This document shows positions 46,016 to 55,648 of a stretch of 64,000 bases of DNA, in pieces. Under the pieces are notes generated by a model. The model ran no database searches. It was not told the DNA's origin and was given only the letters and a program-made list of their open reading frames with translations. The position numbers were made by a program, and so were the translations under genes. Numbering within the stretch: position 1 is the stretch's first letter; the number at the start of each line of letters is the position of its first letter. The stretch covers positions 592,847-656,846 of the forward strand of contig NZ_JACHGB010000001.1 in assembly GCF_014202215.1 (NCBI RefSeq). The letters are read 5' to 3'. This stretch comes from Quisquiliibacterium transsilvanicum. Lineage in GTDB: Bacteria; Pseudomonadota; Gammaproteobacteria; Burkholderiales; Burkholderiaceae_E.

Positions 46016-48136
46016 TCAACCGGGAACGACCGTCGGCGCCTCAGCCAGGTCGATCCCCTCGATGAAGCCGAGCACCTCGTCTGGCGCGCGCGTGCGCCTG
46101 AACGGCGGGAGACTGCGCAGCAGCGTCCTCCCGTAGGACTTCTCCGCAAGCCGCGCGTCGCAGACCACCAGCACGCCCCGGTCCTCCTCCGAGCGGATCA
46201 GCCGTCCCGCCCCCTGCTTCAGCGCCATCGCCGCCGCGGGCAGCTGCAGCGTCCGGAACGGATCGGCGCCCGCACGGCGTGCAGCGTCGATCCGCGCGCG
46301 CAGCACAGGATCGTCCGGGGGCGCGAACGGGAGCTTGTCGATGATCACCAGGGACAGCTGGCGGCCGGGGACGTCCACCCCCTCCCAGAAGCTCGCGCTG
46401 CCGATCAGCACCGGCGCTCGTGCGACGCGGAAGCGATCGAGCAGCTCGGCGCGCGATGCGCGGCCCTGCACCAGGAGTTCGAGCGCACTGCCGTCGGACG
46501 ACTGCGCTGTGTCCAGCAGCCCGGCGAGCTGGTCCACCATGCGCAGCGTGGTGCACAGCACGAAGGCGCGTCCGCCGTTGGCGGCCAGCAGCGGACGGAT
46601 CGCCGACGCCACGCGGGCTGCGAAGTCCGCACCGGCGGGCAGCCCGATCCCCTGGGGGACGTACAGCAGTGCCTGGTTCGCGTAGTCGAAGGGACTCTCC
46701 CACACCAGCTGCCGCGCCTCTTCCAGCCCCATGGCCGAGACGAAGTGGCCGAACGCGCCGCCCACCGCCAGCGTCGCCGACAGGAAGACCCAGGCCCGCG
46801 GCCGAGCGGACAGATGCCTGCGGAACACCGGCGCCACCGACAGCGGCGTGGCGTGCAGCGTCACGCTGGCGCCATGGACCTCGACCCAGGTCACCGTGGG
46901 GCCCTCGATCGTGCCCCCGGCGGCGGCGGGCTGCCCATCGACGGCCGGGGCGTCCGGGACTGGGTCGGGACTCGCAGCGCCGGCAGTTGCGGCCTCAGCG
47001 TTCGCGGCGTTCGCGGCGTCGGCAGTCACGGCGCCGGCCGCCGCATCGAGCCAGGCCTGCAGCTGCGAGCACAGTTCGGTGGCGCGCAGCGCGCAGCGCT
47101 GGACCTCCTTGCCGCGTTCCGCGGCCCGCTCCAGCGCAGCACCCGCGGCAGCGATCGCGCGCGAACAGCCGTCGATCGCCTGGACGAAGGGCGCGTGGCC
47201 GAGCGCTTCCCGCCCTTCCATCCGGCCGACCGTGCCCGCGTGCAGCCGCAGTTCGCGCAGCGCCTGCTCGATGCCGCGCGACAGGGCAGTCCAGTCGGCG
47301 CCGTCACGCGCCTCCGCGAGCCCGGCGCGCAGCAGGTCGCGCGCGAAGTCCAGGATCCGCCGGGTCGACACCGACATGCCGAAGAAGGCGGTGGCCACGG
47401 CGGGCAGCTGGTGGGCCTCGTCGAAGATCAGCGCGTCGGCAGTCGGCAGCAGGTCGGCCACGCCCTCGTCGCGCAGCGCGAGGTCGGCGCAAAACAGATG
47501 ATGGTTGACCACGACCACCTCGGCGCGCTGCGCCGCCTGGCGCGCCTTGAAAACGAAGCAGCGCGCCAGCTCGGGGCAATCCTGGCCCAGGCAGTTCTCG
47601 CGGGTCGAAGTGGCCATCGTCCAGGCCGGCGCCTCCTCGGCAACCCCGGGGAAGTCCGATCGATCGCCGGACTGGCTGACCACCGCGAAACGCTGGATCC
47701 GGTGCAGATCGGCGATGTCCTCGCGGCGCGCGAAGCGGCCCTCGGAGAGGTTGCGCTGCAGGTGATGCCAGCAGACGTAGTTCGCGCGCCCCTTGAGCAG
47801 CGCAGTGTCGACGCGCACGTCGAGCAGGCGGGCAAGCTCCGGCAGGTCGCGATGGAAGAGCTGGTCCTGCAGGTTGCGGGTGCCGGTGGAGATCAGCACC
47901 CTGGCGCCCGACAGCAGCGCGGGCACCAGGTAGGAGAAGGTCTTGCCGGTGCCGGTGCCAGCCTCGGCCACCAGCGCGGAACGCGCGTCGATCGCCTGCG
48001 CCACCGCATCGGCGAGGCCCAGCTGCCCGTCGCGCACCACGTAGCCCGCGTGCTCGCGGGCAAGCGGGCCCTGCGCGCCCAGCGCGTTGGCGACTGCGCC
48101 GGCGAGACCGTCGGCCGCGTCTGGAATTCCGCTCAA
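46016..48136 (-). CDS. ATP-dependent DNA helicase of the DinG/YoaA family
   Basis: The 706-residue enzyme is an XPD-like superfamily 2 helicase. Walker A is in EAGTGTGKTFSY near 57-68, and the DEAH box is in IFDEAHQLP. Four cysteines (one in NYVCWHH, then CLGQDC and ARC) form the iron-sulfur domain. The C-terminal half has the motifs ATLAVGG and QGAGRLIRS. Residues near 360-410 hold an alanine-rich insert. It probably resolves R-loops or stalled forks. DinG and YoaA cannot be separated with confidence. Confidence 0.9.
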   Translation of the reverse strand: MSGIPDAADGLAGAVANALGAQGPLAREHAGYVVRDGQLGLADAVAQAIDARSALVAEAGTGTGKTFSYLVPALLSGARVLISTGTRNLQDQLFHRDLPELARLLDVRVDTALLKGRANYVCWHHLQRNLSEGRFARREDIADLHRIQRFAVVSQSGDRSDFPGVAEEAPAWTMATSTRENCLGQDCPELARCFVFKARQAAQRAEVVVVNHHLFCADLALRDEGVADLLPTADALIFDEAHQLPAVATAFFGMSVSTRRILDFARDLLRAGLAEARDGADWTALSRGIEQALRELRLHAGTVGRMEGREALGHAPFVQAIDGCSRAIAAAGAALERAAERGKEVQRCALRATELCSQLQAWLDAAAGAVTADAANAANAEAATAGAASPDPVPDAPAVDGQPAAAGGTIEGPTVTWVEVHGASVTLHATPLSVAPVFRRHLSARPRAWVFLSATLAVGGAFGHFVSAMGLEEARQLVWESPFDYANQALLYVPQGIGLPAGADFAARVASAIRPLLAANGGRAFVLCTTLRMVDQLAGLLDTAQSSDGSALELLVQGRASRAELLDRFRVARAPVLIGSASFWEGVDVPGRQLSLVIIDKLPFAPPDDPVLRARIDAARRAGADPFRTLQLPAAAMALKQGAGRLIRSEEDRGVLVVCDARLAEKSYGRTLLRSLPPFRRTRAPDEVLGFIEGIDLAEAPTVVPG

Positions 48137-48152
48137 GGGACCGGGGAGCGCG

Positions 48153-48353
48153 TCAGGCCTGGACGTCCGGCACCAGCTGCATCTGCAGCAGCATGATCGA
48201 GTCCTTGATCTGGAGCTTGCGCTTCTTGAGGCGACGCAGCTGGAGCTCGTCGAACCGGGTCTGCTGTCCGATGGCGTCGATCATGGCGTCGAGCCCGCGA
48301 TGCTCGAGCTGGAGCTCGGCGATGCGCCGCTTGATCGATTCCTTATCCGTCAT
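48153..48353 (-). CDS. YdcH-type DUF465 protein
   Basis: The 66-residue, coiled-coil protein starts MTDKESIKRRIAELQLEHR and continues with the LRRLKKRKLQIKDSI motif typical of DUF465 (YdcH). Function is unknown. It is followed by the DinG-type gene on the same strand after 16 bases. Confidence 0.9.
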   Translation of the reverse strand: MTDKESIKRRIAELQLEHRGLDAMIDAIGQQTRFDELQLRRLKKRKLQIKDSIMLLQMQLVPDVQA

Positions 48354-48495
48354 GGTCGAGTGAAAGCTCCCGGGAGAACCCGCTGCAGGCAGGCCGCTGC
48401 GTCAGCTCGGAATGATAGACCGCCGGATGCCCGCCGTCCAAGTCCGCGGGCGCCGCCGCCACGCAACGTCAGATGCGCGCCGCGCGGAGCGCCGC

Positions 48496-49593
48496 TCAGG
48501 CAGGGTCCGCCGCGGACTCCCGGCGCGGCGCATCGAGATATTCGCGCGACTGCATCTCGACGATCCGGCTGACGGTGCGATGGAATTCGCCGGCCATCGC
48601 GCCTGCGGTGTAGAGCTCCTCGGGCGGGCATTCCGCCGAGATCAGCAGCTTCACCCGCTGGTCGTAGAAGACGTCGACCAGCCAGACGAAGCGCCGCGCC
48701 TCCGAGGCCATTGCCGCGCTCATTCTCGGCACCCCTGACAGGATCACGGTGTGGAAGCGCTGCGCAATCTCCAGATAGTCGTTCTGCGAGCGCGGGCCGC
48801 CGCACAGCGTGCGGAAGTCGAACCACACCACGCCGCCCGAGCGTCGCAGCGCGCGGATCTCCCGGTTCTCGATCGACAGCGCCGGATCTTCGTCGTGCGC
48901 GCCGGCCAGCGAAGCGAACGCATCGCGCAGCTCACGGTCCGTGTCCGGCCCTGGCGGTGTCAGGTAGGCGCGCACCTGCTCCATGGTGCGCCGGCGGTAG
49001 TCGATGCCGGCATCCACGCTGAGCACGTCGAGACTGGACTTGAGCAGCGCGATCGCCGGCAGGATCCGGTCCCGGTGCAGGCCGTCCGGGTAGAGCCGAT
49101 CGGGCTCGTAGTTCGAGGTCATCACGAAGGTCACGCCGTGCTCGAACAGGCCGCGCAGCAGCCGCTCGAGGATCATCGCGTCGGCGATGTCGGAGACGTG
49201 GAACTCGTCGAAGCAGACGAGGCGGTAGCGGCGGGCGAGCCGCCGGGCCACCTCGTCCAGCGGATTGGCCACCCCCTTGAGCGTGTCCAGCTCGCGGTGC
49301 ACGCCGCGCATGAACTCGTGGAAGTGCAGCCGCGTCTTGCGCACCACCGGGACCGCATCGTAGAAGCAGTCCATCAGAAAGCTCTTGCCGCGCCCCACTC
49401 CGCCGTGCATCCAGACGCCGCGCGGCACCTCCGGCCGGTTGATCAGCTTCTTCAGGCGATTGGAACGCCGCGCCTTGAACGCGACGAGCTCGTCGTACAT
49501 CTGCTGCAGGCGGCCGATGGCCGCGAGCTGGGCGTCGTCCGCCGTGTGCCCGCGATCCGCCAGCGCCTGTCGATATGCCTCGGTGACCTTCAA
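48496..49593 (-). CDS. zapE: Cell division protein ZapE (AFG1-like ATPase)
   Basis: ZapE binds FtsZ during division and belongs to the AFG1 ATPase family. The 365-residue product has Walker A in HGGVGRGKSFLMD, the Walker B region VCFDEFHVSDIADAM, and TSNYEPDRLYPDGL, all family hallmarks. No ATG is suitable; the TTG at 49593 lies 8 bases after the lpdA stop with an AGGGC ribosome binding element. A longer reading runs into lpdA. zapE after lpdA is usual in Burkholderiales. Confidence 0.93.
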   Translation of the reverse strand: MKVTEAYRQALADRGHTADDAQLAAIGRLQQMYDELVAFKARRSNRLKKLINRPEVPRGVWMHGGVGRGKSFLMDCFYDAVPVVRKTRLHFHEFMRGVHRELDTLKGVANPLDEVARRLARRYRLVCFDEFHVSDIADAMILERLLRGLFEHGVTFVMTSNYEPDRLYPDGLHRDRILPAIALLKSSLDVLSVDAGIDYRRRTMEQVRAYLTPPGPDTDRELRDAFASLAGAHDEDPALSIENREIRALRRSGGVVWFDFRTLCGGPRSQNDYLEIAQRFHTVILSGVPRMSAAMASEARRFVWLVDVFYDQRVKLLISAECPPEELYTAGAMAGEFHRTVSRIVEMQSREYLDAPRRESAADPA

Positions 49594-49601
49594 GACGCGC
49601 C

Positions 49602-51035
49602 CTACATGTTCAGGGCGCGCTTGTCGCTGGCGGCGAGCGCGGCCTCGCGGATCACCTCCGACAGCGACGGATGCGGATGGCAGATCCTGCCGATGTCCTC
49701 GGCCGAGGCGCGGAACTCCATCGCCACTGCCGCCTCGGCGATCAGGTCCGAGGCGTTGGAGGAGACGATGTGGACGCCGAGGATCTCGTCGGTCTTCGCG
49801 TCGGCCAGCACCTTCACGAAGCCTTCCTCCAGCGCCATCCCGAGCGCCCGGCCGTTGGCCGCGAACGGAAACTGCCCGGTCTTGTAGGCCACGCCGTCGG
49901 CCTTCAGCTGCTGCTCGGTGCGGCCGACCCAGGCGATCTCGGGCGAGGTGTAGACCACCCAGGGGATGCAGTTGTAGTCGATGTGCGGTTTCTGTCCGGC
50001 GATCAGTTCGGCCACCATCACGCCCTCGTCCTCGCCCTTGTGCGCGAGCATCGGCCCGCGCACCACGTCGCCGATCGCGAAGATGCCTGGCTGCTTCGTG
50101 CGGCACTGGTCGTCGACTTCGATGAAGCCGCGCGCATCCGGCTGCAGCCCCACGGTGTCGAGCCCCAGCCCGTCGGTGTTGGGAACCCGTCCGACCGACA
50201 CGATCAGCCGGTCCACCTCGAGGGTCTGCGCGCCGCCCTGGTCGTCGGTCCAGGCCACCGAGACGCCCTTGCTGCCGGCCTTCACCTCGCCGAGCTTGGC
50301 CCCCATGCGGATATCAAGACCCTGTCTGGTGAAGATCTTCCAGCACTCCTTTGCAACCGCATCGTCGCAGGCGGCAAGGAAGGTCGGCATCGCCTCGAGC
50401 ACCGTGACCTGAGAGCCGAGCCGGCGCCACACCGAACCGAGCTCCAGTCCGATCACGCCCGCGCCGATCACGCCGAGGCGCTCGGGCACGGATTCGAAGG
50501 CAAGCGCGCCCTCGTTGTCGCAGATCAGACGGTTGTCGACCTCGATACCCGGCAGGTGCCGCGCCTTGGAGCCGGTGGCAACGATGACGTTCTTCGCCTC
50601 GTTGACGTCCACCCCGCCATCGCCGTCCACCTCGATCTTCCAGAACCCGTCGGCAGCCCCGGCGAAGCGGCCGTGGCCCTTGAGCCAGGCGATCTTGTTC
50701 TTGCGGAACAGGAACTCGATGCCCTTGGTCATCTTGTGGACGATGCGGTCCTTGCGGGCCAGCATCTTGGGCACGTTCACCGACACGCCGCTGGCAGAGA
50801 TGCCGTGCTCGCCGAGATGGTGCGCCGCGTTCTCGAACTGCTCGGAGGACGCGAGCAGCGCCTTCGAGGGGATGCAGCCCACGTTCAGGCAGGTGCCTCC
50901 CAGGGCGAGCTCGCCGCCGGGAGTCTTCCACTTCTCCACGCAGGCGACCTTGAAGCCGAGTTGCGCCGCGCGGATGGCGGCGATGTAGCCGGCCGGGCCC
51001 GCGCCGATGACGATGACGTCGTAACGTTCAGCCAT
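49602..51035 (-). CDS. lpdA: Dihydrolipoyl dehydrogenase (E3)
   Basis: E3 re-oxidises the lipoyl groups of 2-oxoglutarate dehydrogenase with NAD. The 477-residue flavoprotein has the FAD motif GAGPAG near 11-16, the redox disulfide in [15 protein letters not shown], the NAD-binding [10 protein letters not shown], and the C-terminal catalytic [18 protein letters not shown] ribosome binding site precedes the ATG. It follows sucB after 21 bases and serves the same complex. Confidence 0.97.
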   Translation of the reverse strand: MAERYDVIVIGAGPAGYIAAIRAAQLGFKVACVEKWKTPGGELALGGTCLNVGCIPSKALLASSEQFENAAHHLGEHGISASGVSVNVPKMLARKDRIVHKMTKGIEFLFRKNKIAWLKGHGRFAGAADGFWKIEVDGDGGVDVNEAKNVIVATGSKARHLPGIEVDNRLICDNEGALAFESVPERLGVIGAGVIGLELGSVWRRLGSQVTVLEAMPTFLAACDDAVAKECWKIFTRQGLDIRMGAKLGEVKAGSKGVSVAWTDDQGGAQTLEVDRLIVSVGRVPNTDGLGLDTVGLQPDARGFIEVDDQCRTKQPGIFAIGDVVRGPMLAHKGEDEGVMVAELIAGQKPHIDYNCIPWVVYTSPEIAWVGRTEQQLKADGVAYKTGQFPFAANGRALGMALEEGFVKVLADAKTDEILGVHIVSSNASDLIAEAAVAMEFRASAEDIGRICHPHPSLSEVIREAALAASDKRALNM

Positions 51036-51056
51036 GGTGTGTCTCCCTCGCCGTCT

Positions 51057-52361
51057 TCAGAGATCGAGCAGGAGACGCGCCGGATCCTCGAGCGCCTCCT
51101 TGATCGAGACCAGGAAGAGCACCGCCTCGCGCCCGTCGATGATGCGATGGTCGTAGGAGAGTGCCAGGTAGTTCATCGGCCGGATGACGATCTGCCCGTT
51201 CTCGACCACCGCGCGGTCCTTGGTCGCATGCACGCCGAGGATCGCCGACTGCGGCGGGTTGATGATCGGCGTCGACAGCATCGACCCGAACACCCCGCCA
51301 TTGGAGATCGAGAAGGTGCCGCCGGTGAGGTCCTCGAGCGCCAGCTTGCCTTCGCCCGCGCGCTTTCCGTATTCGGCGATCTGCTTCTCGATCTGCGCGA
51401 AATTCATCTGGTCGGCATTGCGAACCACCGGCACCACCAGGCCCCGCGGCGACCCCACCGCAACGCCGATGTCGAAGTAGCCGTGATAGACGATGTCGGT
51501 GCCGTCGACCGACGCATTGACCACCGGGTATTTCTTCAGCGCATGCACCGCGGCCTTGACGAAGAAGGACATGAAGCCGAGCCGTGCGCCGTGCTCCTTC
51601 TCGAAGCGCTCCTGGTACTTCTTGCGCAGATCCATCACCGGCTGCATGTTCACTTCGTTGAACGTGGTGAGGATGGCGTTGGTGGCCTGCGATTGCAGCA
51701 GGCGCTCCGCGACCCGCTGGCGCAGCCGTGACATCGGCACCCGCTGCTCCGGCCGGCCCTCGAGCAGCGCAGCCGCGTCGACCGGCGGCCTGACCTGCGG
51801 CAGCGAGCTGGCCGGCGCTGCGACCGCCGGAATGGCGGGCGCCGGCGGCGGCACCGCCGCGGGACGCGCCCCGCCCTCGATGGCGGCGAGCACGTCGCCC
51901 TTGGTGATCCGCCCGTCTCGTCCGGTGCCGGCAACCTCGGCGGTGCCGAGGCTGTGTTCCGTCATCAGCTTGGCCGCGGCCGGCATCGCCACGTTGCCCT
52001 TCAGCCCGGAAGGCGCCGGCGCAGGCGCCGCCCGCGAACCGGGCGCCTGCACCTCGGTGATCGGCGCCGCCGGGATGCCCTCGGGCACGGGTCCGGGCAC
52101 CGCCACCGCGCCCGCCTTGGCCTCGGTGTCGATCACCGCGATGACCTCCCCCGCCACCACGGTGGCCCCGTCGCCCTTGATGACCTGGGTGATCACGCCG
52201 GCCACGGGGGCCGGCAGCTCGAGCACGACCTTGTCGGTCTCGATGTCGATCAGGTTCTCGTCGCGGGCGACCGCATCGCCCGGCTGCTTGTGCCACTGCA
52301 GGAGCGTCGCTTCGGCGACCGATTCCGACAGTTGCGGCACTTTCACTTCAATCAAAGCCAT
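51057..52361 (-). CDS. sucB: 2-oxoglutarate dehydrogenase E2 (dihydrolipoyl succinyltransferase)
   Basis: E2 transfers succinyl groups to CoA. The 434-residue product has one lipoyl domain with the modified lysine in [12 protein letters not shown] (about 43), an alanine/proline linker, an E3-binding domain ([29 protein letters not shown]), and a catalytic domain ending in [12 protein letters not shown] with the active histidine. It belongs to the sucA-sucB-lpdA operon. Confidence 0.96.
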   Translation of the reverse strand: MALIEVKVPQLSESVAEATLLQWHKQPGDAVARDENLIDIETDKVVLELPAPVAGVITQVIKGDGATVVAGEVIAVIDTEAKAGAVAVPGPVPEGIPAAPITEVQAPGSRAAPAPAPSGLKGNVAMPAAAKLMTEHSLGTAEVAGTGRDGRITKGDVLAAIEGGARPAAVPPPAPAIPAVAAPASSLPQVRPPVDAAALLEGRPEQRVPMSRLRQRVAERLLQSQATNAILTTFNEVNMQPVMDLRKKYQERFEKEHGARLGFMSFFVKAAVHALKKYPVVNASVDGTDIVYHGYFDIGVAVGSPRGLVVPVVRNADQMNFAQIEKQIAEYGKRAGEGKLALEDLTGGTFSISNGGVFGSMLSTPIINPPQSAILGVHATKDRAVVENGQIVIRPMNYLALSYDHRIIDGREAVLFLVSIKEALEDPARLLLDL

Positions 52362-52442
52362 TTGCTGCTCCGGATCTCTTGTCTTGTTCGGCCGGGCCGG
52401 CCTTCAGGCCGCGCCCCGGTCCTGGATGCCTTGTGCCGCCCG

Positions 52443-55304
52443 TCAGGCCTTCTTGGCCCGGCCGGTGCGCGCCTCGCCGAGCGCCGCTGCGATCAGCTCC
52501 TTCTGCTGGGCGTAGTGCTTGTCGTAGTAGCCCACCGCCGGCGACGCCGACGCCGCGCGCCCCGCGTACACCAGCCGCTGGCCCTCGCGCAGCGCCTCGG
52601 AGATGTGGTGCTGCACGTAGAACCAGGCGCCCTGGTTCTGCGGCTCGTCCTGGCACCAGACGATCTGGGTAGCGTGCGCGTACCGCTTCATCTCGGCCTC
52701 GAAGGCCTTGTGCGGGAACGGATACAGCTGCTCGACGCGTACCAGCGCGACGTCGTCGAGCTCGCGCTCGCGGCGCGCGCCCAGCAGGTCGTAATAGACC
52801 TTGCCGGTGCAGAAGACCACGCGCTTGACCTTCCTGGCATCGACCGCCGGGTCGGTCTCGCCGATCACGGTGTGGAAGCCGCCGCGGGAGAACTCTTCGA
52901 GCGTCGAGGTGGCCTCCTTGTTCCGCAGCAGCGACTTCGGCGTCATGATGACCAGCGGCTTGCGGAACAGGCGGATCATCTGCCGGCGCAGCAGATGGAA
53001 GATCTGTGCCGGGGTGGTCGGCTGGCAGACCTGCATGTTGTGCTCCGCGCACAGCTGCAGGAAACGCTCGATGCGCGCCGACGAGTGCTCGGGGCCCTGC
53101 CCCTCGTAGCCGTGCGGCAGCATCATCGTGAGACCGCAGACCCGGCCCCATTTCGTCTCGCCCGAGGAGATGAACTGGTCGATGACCACCTGGGCGCCAT
53201 TGACGAAATCGCCGAACTGCGCTTCCCAGATCACCAGGGTGTTGGGCTCGGCGGTGGCGTAGCCGTACTCGAAGCCGAGCACCGCCTCCTCCGACAGCAC
53301 CGAGTCGATCACGGTGAACGGCCCCTGGTTGTCGGCGACGTGCTCGAGCGGGATGTAGCTGCCGGCATCCCAGCGCTCGCGGGCCTGCTCATGGAGCACC
53401 GCGTGACGGTGCGTGAAGGTGCCGCGCCCCGAGTCCTGACCGGACAGGCGCACGCCGAATCCCGACGAAAGCAGCGAAGCGAACGCCAGATGCTCACCCA
53501 TGCCCCAGTCGAGCGGCAGGTCGCCCGCCACCATCGACCGGCGGTCGGCGATCACCTTCTGCACCAGCGGATGCAGCCGGAAGCCTTCGGGCACCGTGGT
53601 GATGCGCTCGCCGATGCGGCGCAGCTCGGTCTTGGGCACGGCGGTATCGGCAGAGTCGGTCCAGCGCCGGTTCAGGAACGGCATCCAGTCGACCGCGAAC
53701 TTGCTCTTGAAGTTCGACAACACCGGATCGGCGGTGTGACGCCCCTCGTCCATCGCCGCGCGGAAGCGCTGCACCTGCTCGTCGCCGTACTCCGGCGCCA
53801 CCACGCCCTGCGTGGCGAGGCGATCCGCATACAGCTTGCGCGTGCCCGGATGCTGGCCGATCTTCTTGTACATCAGCGGCTGCGTGACCGCCGGAGTGTC
53901 CTGCTCGTTGTGGCCCAGCTTGCGGAAGCAGACGATGTCCACCACGATGTCCTTGCCGAACTCGCGCCGGAAGTCGAGCGCGATCTGCGTGGCGAAGACC
54001 ACGGCCTCCGGATCGTCGCCATTCACGTGCAGCACCGGCGCCTCGATCATCTTGACCACGTCCGAGCAGTAGGACGTCGAGCGGGTGTCGCGCGGATCGG
54101 AGGTGGTGAAGCCGATCTGGTTGTTGATCACGATGTGCACCGTGCCGAAGGTGCCGTAGCCGCGCGTCTGAGCGAGGTTCAGCGTCTCCATCACCACGCC
54201 CTGCCCCGCGAAGGCCGCGTCGCCATGCACCAGCACCGGCAGGACCTGGTCGCCAGCCTCGTCGCCGCGACGGTCCATGCGCGCCTTGCAGGAGCCCTCC
54301 ACCACCGGGTTGACGATTTCCAGGTGCGAAGGATTGAAGGCGAGCGACAGGTGCACCGGTCCGCCCGGAGTGGAGATGTCGCTGGAGAAACCCTGGTGGT
54401 ACTTGACGTCCCCCGAGGGCAGGTCCTCCGCGTGACGACCTTCGAATTCGGCGAACAGGTCCTTGGGCATCTTGCCCAGCGTGTTGACCAGCACATTGAG
54501 GCGGCCGCGGTGGGCCATGCCGATCACGATCTCCTGCACGCCCTGCTCGCCGGCGCGCTGGATCAGCGCATCCATCGCCGCGATGAAGCTCTCGCCGCCC
54601 TCGAGCGAGAAGCGCTTCTGGCCGACGTAGCGGGTGTGCAGGTACTTCTCGAGCCCTTCAGCCGCGGTGAGCCGGTCGAGGATGCGCTTGCGCTGCTCGG
54701 CGGAGAAGGCGGGGCGCGACCGGGTGCTCTCGAGACGCTCCTGGATCCAGCGCTTCTGCGCCGGATCGGAGATGTACATGAATTCGGCGCCGATCGTGCC
54801 GCAGTAGGTCTCGCGCAGCGCCTGCAGGATGTCGCGCAGCGGCGCCTGCTCGAAGCCGAAGTAGGTGTTGGCCGCCGAGTAGATGTTCGCGTGGTCGCCT
54901 TCGGTGAAATCGTAGAACGCGGGTTCCAGCTCGGGGATCGCGGGCCGCTCCTGACGCTTGAGCGGATCCACGTCGGCCCAGCGTGCGCCGAGGAAGCGGT
55001 AGGCCGCCACCAGCTGCTGCACGTAGACCTGCTTGCGCGCCGTGCTGGCGTCGCCGCCCATCACGCGCGGCTGCAGCGTGCCTTCCTTGGCGCGTTCAGC
55101 GAAGGACTGGACGATCGGCGCGTGCGCGATGTCGCGGGTCTGCGGGTTGCCGTCGGCCGCGGGCACGGCCTGGAGGCTGTCGAACCACTCCCGCCAGCGT
55201 TCGGGCACCGACCCCGGGTTGTGGAGGTAGCTCTCGTACAGCTCCTCGACGTACGGCGCGTTTCCGCCGAACAGATAGGAGTTCGACAGGAAGGCTCTCA
55301 TCAT
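52443..55304 (-). CDS. sucA: 2-oxoglutarate dehydrogenase E1
   Basis: E1 decarboxylates 2-oxoglutarate with thiamine diphosphate. The 953-residue protein has the N-terminal E2-binding segment (YVEELYESYLHNPGSVPERW), the HRGRLNVLVN motif, the TPP motif starting GDAAFAGQG and ending NNQIGF, and a transketolase-like C-terminus. The ribosome binding site AAAGGTGA precedes the ATG at 55304. It opens the operon and faces away from the ferredoxin-oxidoreductase genes. Confidence 0.97.
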   Translation of the reverse strand: MMRAFLSNSYLFGGNAPYVEELYESYLHNPGSVPERWREWFDSLQAVPAADGNPQTRDIAHAPIVQSFAERAKEGTLQPRVMGGDASTARKQVYVQQLVAAYRFLGARWADVDPLKRQERPAIPELEPAFYDFTEGDHANIYSAANTYFGFEQAPLRDILQALRETYCGTIGAEFMYISDPAQKRWIQERLESTRSRPAFSAEQRKRILDRLTAAEGLEKYLHTRYVGQKRFSLEGGESFIAAMDALIQRAGEQGVQEIVIGMAHRGRLNVLVNTLGKMPKDLFAEFEGRHAEDLPSGDVKYHQGFSSDISTPGGPVHLSLAFNPSHLEIVNPVVEGSCKARMDRRGDEAGDQVLPVLVHGDAAFAGQGVVMETLNLAQTRGYGTFGTVHIVINNQIGFTTSDPRDTRSTSYCSDVVKMIEAPVLHVNGDDPEAVVFATQIALDFRREFGKDIVVDIVCFRKLGHNEQDTPAVTQPLMYKKIGQHPGTRKLYADRLATQGVVAPEYGDEQVQRFRAAMDEGRHTADPVLSNFKSKFAVDWMPFLNRRWTDSADTAVPKTELRRIGERITTVPEGFRLHPLVQKVIADRRSMVAGDLPLDWGMGEHLAFASLLSSGFGVRLSGQDSGRGTFTHRHAVLHEQARERWDAGSYIPLEHVADNQGPFTVIDSVLSEEAVLGFEYGYATAEPNTLVIWEAQFGDFVNGAQVVIDQFISSGETKWGRVCGLTMMLPHGYEGQGPEHSSARIERFLQLCAEHNMQVCQPTTPAQIFHLLRRQMIRLFRKPLVIMTPKSLLRNKEATSTLEEFSRGGFHTVIGETDPAVDARKVKRVVFCTGKVYYDLLGARRERELDDVALVRVEQLYPFPHKAFEAEMKRYAHATQIVWCQDEPQNQGAWFYVQHHISEALREGQRLVYAGRAASASPAVGYYDKHYAQQKELIAAALGEARTGRAKKA

Positions 55305-55648
55305 GGCGCTTCACCTTTCAAAACGAGTTTCTCGTCAAAGATGCGCGGTGGCAGCGGGATGCGGCGACCGGCGGCTGCCCGCCGGTTTCCGGGGGTCAGC
55401 GTGCGTCCTGCAGGGGGGCGTGAGTCAGGTCATAGGCAGGCTTTGGCGAATCACGCGAGCATATCACCGCACCTCCCGCGGCGCCGCGCCCCGGGCGATG
55501 CGGCGCGACGGTGAAAACGGCACAGAAACAGTGCATCTCGCACCGGTATTGCTTCTGCGCCGCCCCCCACCGCGCTAGACTTACACGGCACCCGTCTTGA
55601 AGACCGTCGTGCCTGCGCTGCGCGCGCGGGCGACCCGGAGGAGTCCAG
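55305..55648. other. 344-base divergent regulatory region between sucA and the GltD-like gene
   Basis: No gene is seen here. It must hold the promoters of both operons. TAGACT at 55576-55581 is a possible -10 box for the rightward operon, with a poor -35 (TTCTGC). The hairpin-like element at 55587-55613 lies just after it. No clear promoter is visible for sucA. Confidence 0.6.
55587..55613. promoter_or_regulatory. Imperfect inverted repeat in the leader of the rightward operon
   Basis: GGCAC-CC-GTCTT-G-AAGAC-CGTC-GTGCC has two nested arms (5 and 5 bases) around a single central base. It lies about 36 bases before the TTG start and about where transcription would begin, so it could be an operator or a 5' hairpin. 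Confidence 0.4.

Noticed and set aside
51954-55514. An open frame of over 1180 codons opposite sucB and sucA
   Set aside because: It overlaps both complete TCA enzymes, reads as an Arg/His-rich mix with no motif and has no ribosome binding site.
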